A stretch of 64,000 nucleotides of DNA from Sinomonas sp. ASV486 (GCF_030908215.1 NZ_JAVFJK010000011.1:1-64000), one strand, 5' to 3'; counted from the stretch's first letter, positions 8,214 to 16,176 are shown. Made by a program: numbers and translations. Notes: generated by a model from the sequence alone, not told the origin.

Positions 8214-8282
8214 ACGACGTCGGGGGGGGGCCCCCCCCCGGGGGGCCGCCCCCGCGGGGGGGGGCCCCCCCCCCGACGTCGT
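8214..8282. terminator. Extreme G/C inverted repeat between convergent genes, probable terminator with doubtful sequence
   Basis: Arms ACGACGTC plus nine G and the complementary nine C plus GACGTCGT enclose almost pure runs of G and C. It sits between the convergent MFS and GntR stops, where a bidirectional terminator is expected. The interior homopolymer runs look like a hard-to-sequence hairpin, so its exact bases should not be trusted. Confidence 0.6.
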
Positions 8283-8304
8283 GCGGGTGTCAGTTCAGCT
8301 CAGT

Positions 8305-9027
8305 TCACTGCGAGGCGACGTCCAGGCGAGCCCGTTCCCGCACCCTGTTGATGTGAGCGCGCATCGCGGCGGCGGCCTCTTCGGCGCTCCCGCCGCGGAA
8401 GGCGTCGAGGATCGCGGAGTGCTCCACCACGGCGTCATCTGCATCGCTGACTCCGGACTTGACCGTCTGTCGCATCCGGTGCACGCGGGTAGAGATCGCC
8501 TCGGACATGTCGAGGAGGAACGGATTGTGCGTGCCCTCGAAGATGAGGTGGTGGAAGTTCCAGTCGATCGCGAAGTACTCGCGGATGAGGCCGACGGACA
8601 GCTTCTCACCGTGGGCAACGCTCTTGTGCACGATCCGCGAGATGGCGCGGTGCTCCGTGAGCGCCTGTTCTAGCCGCGGGACCAGCTCCTCGGCGTGGCG
8701 TGCCGCAAGTTCGGTGGCCCCGCCTTCCAGGACGAGGCGCGCGTCGAAGAGGGCCTCGAGCTGCCCGGCCGCCAGTGGCGGCGCAACGCGATAGCCCTTG
8801 AGCGCCTCGCGGGTCACGAGGCCGGTCCTCTCGAGCTGTACGAGGGCCTCGCGGACCGGAGTCGGGGAGACCTTGAGGTCCCGGGCAATGGCGTCGATGG
8901 ACAGCCGCGTGCCCGGCGCGATGTCTGCCGTCATGAGCATGTCGAGGACAAGATCGTAGACGCGGTCGCGTAGGCCCCTCCGCTCCAGAGCGGCAGCCCC
9001 GGCCAGAGGGTAGACGGTCTCAGACAT
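8305..9027 (-). CDS. GntR family transcriptional regulator, FCD subfamily
   Basis: Regulator of 240 aa. The start ATG is preceded by AGGAGG-like GCAGGAGGAGCCC. The N-terminal winged helix contains LKVSPTPVREALVQL, and the C-terminal helical FCD domain has FDARLVLEG and DWNFHHLIFEG, giving metal/ligand residues. Its start codon overlaps the stop of the TIM-like isomerase, making it last gene of the operon that begins with the DhaK-DhaL kinase. The identical palindrome TCCTATAGGA lies before that operon and before the isomerase-MFS operon, so this protein is the best candidate to control both and itself; the inducer would be a pathway intermediate. This assignment is inference from site distribution. 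Confidence 0.85.
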   Translation of the reverse strand: MSETVYPLAGAAALERRGLRDRVYDLVLDMLMTADIAPGTRLSIDAIARDLKVSPTPVREALVQLERTGLVTREALKGYRVAPPLAAGQLEALFDARLVLEGGATELAARHAEELVPRLEQALTEHRAISRIVHKSVAHGEKLSVGLIREYFAIDWNFHHLIFEGTHNPFLLDMSEAISTRVHRMRQTVKSGVSDADDAVVEHSAILDAFRGGSAEEAAAAMRAHINRVRERARLDVASQ

Positions 9028-9838
9028 GGGCTCCTCCTGCGCCCCTGATCCTATCAGCCGGGGTCTGGCCGACGAGGGCCGAAACCTCGGTGAGGATCGC
9101 CTCGACGGCGGCCGGATCATGGGCGAACCTGCCCAGGAACAGGCCGTCCACGGCATCGGCGATCTGGGTCAGGAGCCCGGGGCCGGCGCTGCCGCCGTAG
9201 ATCACGGCGGAGCCTTCGTGCCCCGGAAGGGCGCGGACGTGCTCTCGCAGCGGGCCGCACACAGCGCGGACGTACGCCGGCTCGGCCGGTTCCGTGGCCC
9301 CGATGGCCCACTGCGGTTCGTAGGCGACGATAACCTTGCCGGACAGGCCAGCCGCACCGGCCCCCGCGAGGGCGCCATCGATCTGCCGGATGCATTCAGT
9401 AGCCGCGTCCGCCGGGTCGCACCGGTCGGGCTCGCCGATGCACACGAGCGGGATCAGGCCATTGCGCAGGGCCGCTTCGGTCTTGGTCCTGACCACAGCC
9501 TCGTCCTCCCCGAAGAGGCGCCGCCGCTCGGCGTGGCCAACCTCCACGAGGTCACAGCCTGCCTCGGCGAGCTGCGCCCCGCTGACCTCCCCGGTGAACG
9601 GGCCGAAGTCTTCGGTGGCGAGGTCCTGGCCGCCCACCATCGCAAGGCCGCCGAGCGCCTCGCGCGCCGCCGCGATCGAGAGGTATCCGGGCACCACGAA
9701 GAGCCCCGCAAGTCCGTCCCGAGTTGCGGGATGGCTCCGGGCGATCGCCGCGACGGCATGGCACCAGTGCACGGTGGACTCATGGCTGAAGTACATCTTG
9801 GTGCTCGCGCCGATGAGCACCGGCGGGAAAGCCGCCAT
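9020..9838 (-). CDS. Triose-phosphate isomerase family protein, probable L-erythrulose-1-phosphate isomerase (LerI/EryH-like)
   Basis: TIM-barrel isomerase of 272 aa. The active-site set is present: Lys14 in ASTKMY, His102 in VGHAERR and Glu174 in AYEPQWAIG. The N-terminal Asn of the usual GNWKMN box is missing, as in tetrose-phosphate relatives, so it is probably not the glycolytic enzyme. It begins 2 nt after the RpiB-like stop without its own ribosome site, implying coupled translation. Known LerI/EryH enzymes turn L-erythrulose 1-phosphate into D-erythrulose 4-phosphate. The adjoining RpiB-like protein and DhaK-type kinase supply the next and previous steps, which strongly supports this role. 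Confidence 0.8.
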   Translation of the reverse strand: MAAFPPVLIGASTKMYFSHESTVHWCHAVAAIARSHPATRDGLAGLFVVPGYLSIAAAREALGGLAMVGGQDLATEDFGPFTGEVSGAQLAEAGCDLVEVGHAERRRLFGEDEAVVRTKTEAALRNGLIPLVCIGEPDRCDPADAATECIRQIDGALAGAGAAGLSGKVIVAYEPQWAIGATEPAEPAYVRAVCGPLREHVRALPGHEGSAVIYGGSAGPGLLTQIADAVDGLFLGRFAHDPAAVEAILTEVSALVGQTPADRIRGAGGAHV

Positions 9839-9840
9839 GC

Positions 9841-10299
9841 TCAGATGCCTTCGTAACTGCAGATCTCGCGGACCTTGTCATTGGACGCGCTCGTCTCGTC
9901 GAACACGTAGGTGAGCCATTCCCGCACGTTGCGCCGGGCCTGCTCGATGCCGATGACGCGCTGGCCCATGCACAGGACCTGGGCGTTGTTGGACAGGATG
10001 CTGCGCTCCACCGAGAAGCTGTCATGGGCAGTCACGGCGCGGATTCCCCTGACCTTGTTGGCAGCGACGGCCACCCCGAGCCCCGTGCCGCAGAAGAGGA
10101 TCGCACGGTCCGCCTCGCCGCGGGCCACCATCTCGGCTGCGGTGGTGGCGATCGTCGGATAGTTGGTGCCGCCGTCGGCAGCCACGCCGACGTCTGCGAG
10201 AGACGCCACGAGATCGCTCGCCTCAAGGTCCTTCTTGATGGCTTCCTTGTAGTCGAAGCCAGCGTCGTCCGAGCCGACGACGATGCGCCATGCAGGCAT
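9841..10299 (-). CDS. RpiB/LacAB family isomerase, probable D-erythrulose-4-phosphate isomerase (DerI/EryI-like)
   Basis: Sugar-phosphate isomerase of 152 aa. The N-terminal GSDDAGFDYK replaces the usual SDHAGFELK, and FCGTGLGVAVAANKV is the phosphate/anion loop of the family; the Cys in FCGTG is the usual catalytic base. AAGGAG precedes the ATG. RpiB normally interconverts ribose and ribulose 5-phosphates. The gene order kinase-RpiB-TIM is that of erythritol/threitol clusters, where DerI/EryI makes D-erythrose 4-phosphate for the pentose phosphate pathway, and that is the preferred call. Confidence 0.8.
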   Translation of the reverse strand: MPAWRIVVGSDDAGFDYKEAIKKDLEASDLVASLADVGVAADGGTNYPTIATTAAEMVARGEADRAILFCGTGLGVAVAANKVRGIRAVTAHDSFSVERSILSNNAQVLCMGQRVIGIEQARRNVREWLTYVFDETSASNDKVREICSYEGI

Positions 10300-10329
10300 G
10301 GGTTCTCCTTCAGATAGATGGGATTGGTG

Positions 10330-12078
10330 TCACTCAGCGGCGATGACGGTGTGGACGCGCTCGGCGATGAGGGCAAGGGAGACGGCGCCGGGGTCCGGGG
10401 TGCCGAGGGACTTCGCGCCGTGCGAGCGGGCCCGACCCATGCCGGGCATGAGATCCGCGGTCGCCTCCGCCGCCGTGGCCGCCGCGGAGGCGGCCTTCCG
10501 CCAGGCCTCCGCGAGGCTCTCGCCCGCAGTCACCCGCGCAGCGAGCGTGTCGGCGAACGGGACGAGTGCATCGACCATGGTCTTGTCGCCGACCTTCGCC
10601 TTGCCGTAGTCCATGACTGCGGTCTTGGCCGCCGAGATGCCGGCTGCGAGGGTCGCTGCCGTTGCGGGGCTGGTGTCGCCCAGGTGAGAGCCGACGGTCT
10701 TCAGGATCAGGCCCCAGAGTGCGCCGGAGGTGCCGCCGGCGCGGTCGGACCAGGCGTCTCCGCATCGGGTGAGGAGGCTTTCGGCTCCCGCGCCCTGCCC
10801 GGCAAGGGCCATCGCGGCCTCGGCAGCGGCAACGGTGCCGCGCTGCATCCCGATACCGTGGTCCCCGTCGCCGGCAATCGCGTCGATCCGCCCCAGCTCG
10901 GCCGCTTGGGCGTCGATCGCGTCGCGCATGACGGCGAGCGCCTGGCTGATGACGCCTGCGGCCCTCCGGGACTCCTCGGACGACGCCGGCAGCTCGGCTT
11001 CCTCGCCGTACTCGCTGTCCTCGCCGTACCCGCCGTCCATCGTGACTGCCTCGAGCGCCGAGGAGTCAACGGAGCCCGCCGCGAACGCCGGGGTATCCGC
11101 GGGTGCGAGCCACAGGCGTTCCAGCTCCTCGTCGAGCCACAGGAGGGTCAACGAGACTCCGGCCATGTCGAAGCTCGTGCAGAATTCCCCGACCCGCGGG
11201 TCGACAAGGGTCAGCCCGGCCGCCGTGAGGAGGTCTGCGATGCGCGCGTAGACAACGTACAGTTCCTCGTTCTTCACCGATCCGAGGCCGTTGAGGATCG
11301 GAACCACGCGGCCACCCTTGACGGTGGCGCCCTCCGGGACCTCGGCGGGATCGAGGAGTCGGTCGACGAACAGCTCGGCGAGCCCGTCGGCGCTCGGGAT
11401 GTCCGTGATGTCGATTCCGGGCTCGCCGTGGATGCCCAGGCCCACCGCCATCTTCCCCTCGGGGACCGTGAAGAGGGGCTCCTCCGCCCCCGGCAGCGTG
11501 CAGCCGGTGAAGGCAACGCCCATCGAGCGAGTTCGCGCGTTCGCAAGGACCGCGGCCCTTTCGACGTCGTCGATGCCGTACCCGGCCGCCGCCGCGGCGC
11601 CAGCGGCCTTGAACACGGTCAGATCCCCGGCAATGCCGCGGCGCCTGGCCTTCTGAGACGGCGGCGCGCTGAAGATGTCGTCGGTCACGACGACGGTCCT
11701 GCAGTCGACGCCATCCTGACGCATGGCCTCCTGCGCCGCCCCGAAATGCAGAACGTCGCCCGCGTAGTTGCCGAAGCTCAGGAGTACCCCACGACCCTGC
11801 TCGCTAGCGCGGACCACGGACTCGACCTGATGGGCCGAGGGCGAGGCGAAGAGGTTCCCCATCGCCGCGCCGTGGGCCAGGCCCGGACCGACGAGGCCGC
11901 CGAAGGCCGGGTAGTGGCCTGATCCGCCGCCGATCACAACTGCAACCTCCGGCTCGGGCGAGCGCGTTGAGCGGGAGACGCCGCCGGACACCCTGCGGAC
12001 CCACCGGCCGTTGGCGCGAACGAATCCCTCCACCATGTCATCCGCGAACGATGCCGGATCATTCCACAGCCGGGTCAT
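10330..12078 (-). CDS. DhaK-DhaL fusion kinase, probable L-erythrulose (or dihydroxyacetone) kinase
   Basis: ATP-dependent single-chain kinase of 582 aa. The DhaK part has GGGSGHYPAF (about 50-59) and GIHGEPG with His217, the residue that binds the ketose covalently as a hemiaminal. After an acidic Gly/Glu linker near 348-362 comes the DhaL ATP domain with GDGDHG (about 403-408) and DKTMVDAL. GAGGAG lies 6 nt before the ATG. It leads the operon kinase-RpiB-TIM-GntR. Because the two following isomerases process erythrulose phosphates, an L-erythrulose 1-kinase (LerK-like) fits better than dihydroxyacetone kinase, though the folds are the same. Confidence 0.8.
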   Translation of the reverse strand: MTRLWNDPASFADDMVEGFVRANGRWVRRVSGGVSRSTRSPEPEVAVVIGGGSGHYPAFGGLVGPGLAHGAAMGNLFASPSAHQVESVVRASEQGRGVLLSFGNYAGDVLHFGAAQEAMRQDGVDCRTVVVTDDIFSAPPSQKARRRGIAGDLTVFKAAGAAAAAGYGIDDVERAAVLANARTRSMGVAFTGCTLPGAEEPLFTVPEGKMAVGLGIHGEPGIDITDIPSADGLAELFVDRLLDPAEVPEGATVKGGRVVPILNGLGSVKNEELYVVYARIADLLTAAGLTLVDPRVGEFCTSFDMAGVSLTLLWLDEELERLWLAPADTPAFAAGSVDSSALEAVTMDGGYGEDSEYGEEAELPASSEESRRAAGVISQALAVMRDAIDAQAAELGRIDAIAGDGDHGIGMQRGTVAAAEAAMALAGQGAGAESLLTRCGDAWSDRAGGTSGALWGLILKTVGSHLGDTSPATAATLAAGISAAKTAVMDYGKAKVGDKTMVDALVPFADTLAARVTAGESLAEAWRKAASAAATAAEATADLMPGMGRARSHGAKSLGTPDPGAVSLALIAERVHTVIAAE

Positions 12079-12133
12079 CTGGTTCTCCTCGTCATTGAGC
12101 CACCGTTCCAGGGAAGGATTTCCTTGTCATCTT

Positions 12134-12143
12134 TCCTATAGGA
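12134..12143. promoter_or_regulatory. GntR operator (TCCTATAGGA) upstream of the erythrulose kinase operon
   Basis: Second copy of the palindrome at 3815-3824, sharing 13 bases of context (TTTCCTATAGGAT). It lies 56 nt upstream of the kinase start, in a stretch poorer in GC than its surroundings. A TTGACG box on the minus strand (12165-12170) is a possible -35. Confidence 0.7.
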
Positions 12144-12213
12144 TATTTGACAAAGGGGACCCCACGTCAAGCACGGCTCAGACGCCGCGGCCTCCGTGCG
12201 GGAGAATGGGCCC

Positions 12214-12669
12214 ATGGACACGCCGGGCCGAGACCTCCGACTGCCGCCGCAGCCCGGCGCGCGGCACGGCGTCGTGATCCCCGCCAGCGAGCTCGTCGAG
12301 CGATTCAGCCGTTCGAGTGGGCCAGGCGGTCAAGGGGTCAACACCACCGACAGCCGGGTCGAGCTGCTCTTCGACCCCGGCTCGAGCACGGCCTTCTCCG
12401 ACGCTCAGCGCGAGCGCATCCTCAAGAGGCTGGCCGGGCGTCTCGTGGGCGGCCGGCTGAGCATCGTCACGTCCGGCGAACGGTCGCAGCTGCGGAACCG
12501 GGAAGCGGCCCGTGAGCGACTCATCGACCTGCTGTCCGAGGCCATCCTGCCGCCGGGGCCCGCGCGGCGCGCGACGCGCCCCACCCGCGGGTCGCAGATG
12601 CGCCGCCTCGAATCGAAGAAGCGCCGGGGCGAGATCAAGTCGGCTCGGCGCCGGCCGCCGTCGTCCTAG
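12214..12669 (+). CDS. arfB: Peptide chain release factor-like ribosome rescue factor (ArfB/YaeJ)
   Basis: Codon-independent peptidyl-tRNA hydrolase of 151 aa that frees stalled ribosomes. SSGPGGQGVN carries the GGQ tripeptide (38-40) that hydrolyses the ester bond. The C-terminal third is rich in Arg/Lys (KKRRGEIKSARRR) and would insert in the empty mRNA channel. A GTG at 12196 is in frame, but the ATG at 12214 is preferred: GGGAG stands 9 nt upstream, and GAGAAT 6 nt upstream could alternatively be a -10 box for a leaderless message. Unrelated to the sugar cluster. Confidence 0.85.
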   Translation: MDTPGRDLRLPPQPGARHGVVIPASELVERFSRSSGPGGQGVNTTDSRVELLFDPGSSTAFSDAQRERILKRLAGRLVGGRLSIVTSGERSQLRNREAARERLIDLLSEAILPPGPARRATRPTRGSQMRRLESKKRRGEIKSARRRPPSS

Positions 12670-12670
12670 C

Positions 12671-12745
12671 GATCTGACACGACAACCCAGGGACCTGACA
12701 CCTCAACCTGGGGACATGACCCCTCAACTCAGGGACATGACCCCT
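12671..12745. repeat. 21-bp imperfect tandem repeat, about 3.6 copies
   Basis: Units CAACCCAGGGACCTGACACCT (starting 12683, 12704, 12725, with 1-5 changes each) follow a partial unit GATCTGACACGA. They fill the gap between the arfB stop and the convergent ligase gene. The composition resembles ends of some IS481-type elements seen in related bacteria, but no transposase is near. Confidence 0.85.
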
Positions 12746-12774
12746 CACGGGAACGGGCGCGCGGGGTCCGCGGG

Positions 12775-13878
12775 CTACGCGCCGTCGTCCCACCCGCCGT
12801 CACGCTGCTGGGTCGCCTCGACGGCGGCGCGCACGACGTCGGCCAGCCCGTCGCCGTCGGACGCCGCTTCGCGCTGGGCCCGCTCCCCCGAGCCGCCTGC
12901 CAGCAGTCCGTGGACGGCGCGCTCGGCCGGCGCCAGCTCTCCGCTCTCCCGCAGCACGGGTCCAAGATGCTCGAGGAGCGCGCCCATCGCGTCCGCTGCG
13001 GGAACGGGTCGGGCTTCGAGCGGGTGGACGAGGGCCCCATTGAGCCCGGAGCGGCTCGCGCGCCACGAGGCGAGGCGCAGGAGCGCTACCTGCGTCCCGA
13101 GGGGCGGTCGGCCGTCGGAGGCGTCACGCGCGGCTGTCTCGACGAGACCGCGGACGAGGACGGCGATGAGGGCCGCGTCCGCGGCATTGAGGCACACGTC
13201 CTGTGCCCTTACCTCAACGGTGGGATGGCGGCGCGAGAGCCGCGCGTCGAAGTACACCATCCCCTCGTCGAGGATCGCGCCCGTGCCGACCATGGCGGCC
13301 ACGAGTCGCTCGTAGGCCTGAGCCGACCCGAACAGCTGCTGGGGACCGGCCGTGGGCCAGCGGTTCCACACCTGCGTCCGGAAGCTCGCGTAACCGGTGT
13401 TCGAGCCGTGCCAGAACGGCGAGTTGGCGCTCAGGGCAACGAGCAGCGGGAGCCATTCTCGGATGCGGTCCAGGATCGCGACGCCCTCGTCTGGGGAATC
13501 GATGGAGACATGCACGTGCAGGCCGCACGTGAGCTGCTGCTGCGAGGTGAGGCGGAACTCCTCGACCATCGCGGCGAACCGCTCTCCCGGGCTCACATGG
13601 GTCGCAGAGCGAAACGGAGACGTGCCGAGGGCCGCGATCCTCGCGCCCACCTGCCGGGCGGCGCGGTCCAGCGCACGCCGCCCGTGGTAGAGCTGGCCGA
13701 GGAGTTCCTCGTGGGTGATGCACGGCTGCGTCTGGATCTCCACCTGCTCGAGCTTGAACTCGCGTTCGACGTCGCGTGGCCGGCCCATGACGGCGAGAAC
13801 CCTGTCGACGAGCGCGAGCGGGTCGCCCGTGTCCGGGTCCACGATCAGCAACTCTTCCTCCACCCCAAAGGTGCGCAT
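12775..13878 (-). CDS. Glutamate--cysteine ligase-like carboxylate-amine ligase (YbdK family)
   Basis: Cytoplasmic ATP-grasp-like ligase of the GCS2/YbdK family, 367 aa (family 370-380). It begins FGVEEELLIVD, the family signature supplying metal-binding Glu residues; SQQQLTCGLHVHVS and NSPFWHGSNTGYASFR are further conserved blocks. YbdK members join an amino acid to a carboxylate and have weak gamma-glutamylcysteine activity in vitro; actinobacteria use other thiols, so the physiological product is uncertain. It stands alone and is convergent with arfB. Confidence 0.85.
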   Translation of the reverse strand: MRTFGVEEELLIVDPDTGDPLALVDRVLAVMGRPRDVEREFKLEQVEIQTQPCITHEELLGQLYHGRRALDRAARQVGARIAALGTSPFRSATHVSPGERFAAMVEEFRLTSQQQLTCGLHVHVSIDSPDEGVAILDRIREWLPLLVALSANSPFWHGSNTGYASFRTQVWNRWPTAGPQQLFGSAQAYERLVAAMVGTGAILDEGMVYFDARLSRRHPTVEVRAQDVCLNAADAALIAVLVRGLVETAARDASDGRPPLGTQVALLRLASWRASRSGLNGALVHPLEARPVPAADAMGALLEHLGPVLRESGELAPAERAVHGLLAGGSGERAQREAASDGDGLADVVRAAVEATQQRDGGWDDGA

Positions 13879-13942
13879 GCAGCCATTCTGCCAAGCCGCA
13901 GCGTGTGGGTGGAGGGGCTGGCGACCCTATGTCCGCAGGGGG

Positions 13943-14290
13943 TCAGGACTTACTCGGGCCAAGCCGGGCTGGAGCGGTCGCGGCGGCATCGGTCCGGACC
14001 TCCTTGAGCTCGACGAAGATGTTGTGCGTCGTGGTAGCGCCGATATTCGTGCCGGAATGCTCTTGGGCGTCGAGCCAGCGCGCCTGGAACTGCGGCATCT
14101 CGACCTCGACCTCACGGCCACCCGAGGACAGGCGTCTCGTGAAGCTCGACAGCGTGATCATGACGCTGTCCGGGTGCGAGTGGGTGCCCGTCGAATCGCC
14201 GGGCTGGTCGACATACTCGAGAACGCGGACGCGGTCGTTCTCGAAGACGACGCGGTAGAGGTTCGGGCTGACCTCGATTGGATCTGACAT
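13943..14290 (-). CDS. Cupin domain protein
   Basis: Small single-domain cupin of 115 aa. The first motif appears as GDSTGTHSHPDSVMITL, giving the His pair expected for metal binding; the second motif (around SGTNIGATTTHNIFVEL) keeps one His. AAGGAGA precedes the ATG by 7 nt. It is divergent from a TetR gene with a strong palindrome between the two starts, so the TetR protein very likely controls it. The substrate or ligand is unknown; such proteins are often dioxygenase-like or sugar/anion binders. Confidence 0.7.
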   Translation of the reverse strand: MSDPIEVSPNLYRVVFENDRVRVLEYVDQPGDSTGTHSHPDSVMITLSSFTRRLSSGGREVEVEMPQFQARWLDAQEHSGTNIGATTTHNIFVELKEVRTDAAATAPARLGPSKS

Positions 14291-14324
14291 GGGACATCTC
14301 CTTCGGGATGGTCGAGACTGGGAC

Positions 14325-14346
14325 TTATGGGACTGTCGTCCCATAA
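14325..14346. promoter_or_regulatory. TetR-type operator between cupin and TetR genes
   Basis: Perfect inverted repeat: arm TTATGGGAC (14325-14333), 4-nt spacer, complementary arm GTCCCATAA (14338-14346). It covers the -35 position of the leaderless TetR promoter (-10 TAGCAT at 14358-14363) and lies in the cupin promoter region, so one bound dimer could repress both. Confidence 0.8.
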
Positions 14347-14370
14347 CGGTATGCGAGTAGCATAAAGCGC

Positions 14371-14991
14371 ATGGCCCCTCCCGACAACAACCATTACGCG
14401 GACACCGGCCGGACGCGGCAGAAGTCAAGGACTCGGGACGCGCTGATCGATGCAGTGCGTGACCTCATGGCACGCGGGGAAGACCCCTCGGTATCCGACG
14501 TCGCCGAAGCCGCCGGGATCTCACGTACCACGGCATACCGCTACTTCCCCGACAAGGAGTCCCTGCTCAATGCGGCGATGCCTCAGACCGGCGAGCGGTC
14601 GCTCCTGGGCGAGCACCCGCCGTTGGATGTCGTCGAAAGGATGGCCCGCACGCTCGACGCACACTTCGCCTTCATGCGCAGGTGGGATCCCCAGCTGCGT
14701 GCCGCACTGAAGGCATCCATCGCCCCCGGGGCCCAGCAGCCCAGCCTCCGCGGCGGTCGGGCCGTGCGCTGGTACGAGGAGGCTCTCGCACCCCTCGCCG
14801 AGACGCACCCGCATCTTGACCGCCATGCCCTCGCGGTCCGACTCCGTGCAGTGGCCGGCATCGAGTCCAAGGTGTGGCTCACGGGGGTCGGCGGGCTCAA
14901 CTCCGACGAGGCCGACGCCGTCATGCGCGAGAATGCTCTGGACATTCTCCGCGCGGCGATGGCACGCGATCCACTGCCGAGCGGCCGCTGA
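14371..14991 (+). CDS. TetR/AcrR family transcriptional regulator
   Basis: Regulator of 206 aa. The N-terminal helix-turn-helix reads VSDVAEAAGISRTTAYRYFPDKESLL (shown here to name its position, about residues 35-60), ending in the classical YRYFPDKE turn. The C-terminal ligand domain is not assignable. There is no Shine-Dalgarno; a -10 box TAGCAT ends 7 nt before the ATG, so the mRNA is probably leaderless. Divergent from the cupin gene, it probably represses that gene and itself through the palindrome at 14325-14346. Confidence 0.85.
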   Translation: MAPPDNNHYADTGRTRQKSRTRDALIDAVRDLMARGEDPSVSDVAEAAGISRTTAYRYFPDKESLLNAAMPQTGERSLLGEHPPLDVVERMARTLDAHFAFMRRWDPQLRAALKASIAPGAQQPSLRGGRAVRWYEEALAPLAETHPHLDRHALAVRLRAVAGIESKVWLTGVGGLNSDEADAVMRENALDILRAAMARDPLPSGR

Positions 14992-15014
14992 ACGTTCTCT
15001 CCTAGGCTGGTGCC

Positions 15015-15662
15015 ATGAATCCCGCCGAATGGGCACTGGCCGTCGATCTTCTGGGCGTCTTCTTCTTCGCCGTCTCCGGGTGCATGATGGCCGCCCAGAA
15101 GGGCTACGACATCGTCGGGTCGGTGCTGCTGGGAGCGCTCACGGGGATCGGCGGCGGAGTAATACGCGATCTGGTGCTCAACCGCATCCCCAACTCGCTC
15201 GCGCAGCCCATCTACCTCGCGCCGCCCGTGGTCGCCGCGATCGTCGTCTACTTCCTGATGCCGGCCGTGCAGAAGCTCCGACGCACAGTCCTCTTCTTCG
15301 ATGCCGGCGGCCTCGCCCTGTTCTGCGTCACGGGCACACTCACGGCGCTGGGGGCGGGGATCAATCCGGTCTCTGCGGCGGTCCTGGGTACTGTCACAGC
15401 GATCGGGGGTGGCCTCATGCGGGACACCGTCGCGAACGTGCGCCCCGGCCTGTTCGACCGGCACGACATCTACGCCGTACCGGCCATGTTCGGCGCGGGG
15501 CTCGTCGCCCTGCTCTCGTGGCTCGGCGCGATGTCCACCACCGCAGGCTTCCTGGTCGCGGTCGCGGTCTTCGCCTTCCGCGTCCTCGCCCTCCGGCTCC
15601 GCTGGCGCGTCCCCCTCGCTGCGTCGAGCCGCCACGAGAGCAAACGGGCCAGCGCGCGGTGA
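15015..15662 (+). CDS. Trimeric intracellular cation (TRIC) channel family protein (UPF0126)
   Basis: Integral membrane protein of 215 aa with about seven hydrophobic segments. It shows the duplicated layout of the family: GIGGGVIRDLVLNR in the first half and AIGGGLMRDTVANV in the second. Prokaryotic members form trimeric channels for monovalent cations. It begins at an ATG exactly 6 nt after TAGGCT (15003-15008), so it is probably transcribed leaderless. It lies 23 nt behind the TetR gene but has this promoter of its own. Confidence 0.85.
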   Translation: MNPAEWALAVDLLGVFFFAVSGCMMAAQKGYDIVGSVLLGALTGIGGGVIRDLVLNRIPNSLAQPIYLAPPVVAAIVVYFLMPAVQKLRRTVLFFDAGGLALFCVTGTLTALGAGINPVSAAVLGTVTAIGGGLMRDTVANVRPGLFDRHDIYAVPAMFGAGLVALLSWLGAMSTTAGFLVAVAVFAFRVLALRLRWRVPLAASSRHESKRASAR

Positions 15663-16176
15663 CCCGCCGCCGTCGTGCGCTGGCCCCCGCTGCCCTACAG
15701 GCGGCCGGCCGCTGGAACTCGTGGTGCTGGTCTGGGACGACGGAAGCGAAGAACTCATCCACGCGATGAAATGCCGCCCCCAATATCTCGGGATGCTCGG
15801 CTAGCATTACCTGGCCACTGTGAGCTTATCGATCCCCCTTTACGCGGCGAATTCCTTCTCCGAGTTGGTGTCTCAAAACCTCGGTGTCTCGAAACGGATG
15901 CCATGCAAGACGAGTTGAAGCTGCATGCTACCGGGGTTGCGACACCCAGCGACTACACAGCCCCACCACAAAGCGTTGAAGTCCGACCCTGCTGTCAGCG
16001 AACTGTGAGTTCCGCGTAGATCCCCGCGAGATAGTGGCCGGGAGGTTGCACATGAGTCGCTCAGCCCGCGTGCGGACGAAGGGCCGATGGACACGACTCC
16101 GCGGGCCCTCCCAGTGTGACCGCGCTGCGAGACCGTCGCGTTGCGCCTCGCCCGACCCAGGGTTTCAAATGGACAG
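15663..16176. other. 514-nt stretch without a convincing gene
   Basis: No frame here has coding character. A 27-codon fragment at 15721-15804 ends YLGMLG and faintly recalls an XdhC C-terminus, too short to call. A near-repeat GGTGTCTCAAAACC / GGTGTCTCGAAACG occurs around 15867-15894. The middle is poorer in GC than its flanks, as expected of decayed or regulatory DNA. Confidence 0.5.

Noticed and set aside
9020-9838. Glycolytic triose-phosphate isomerase
   Set aside because: The N-terminal Asn-x-Lys box is altered and gene context is an erythrulose pathway, not gapA-pgk.
12671-12745. CRISPR-like array
   Set aside because: Units are directly adjacent without unique spacers and no cas gene is present.
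15721-15804. Possible XdhC-like remnant (27 codons ending YLGMLG)
   Set aside because: Too short and weak; no neighbouring remnants of the same family.
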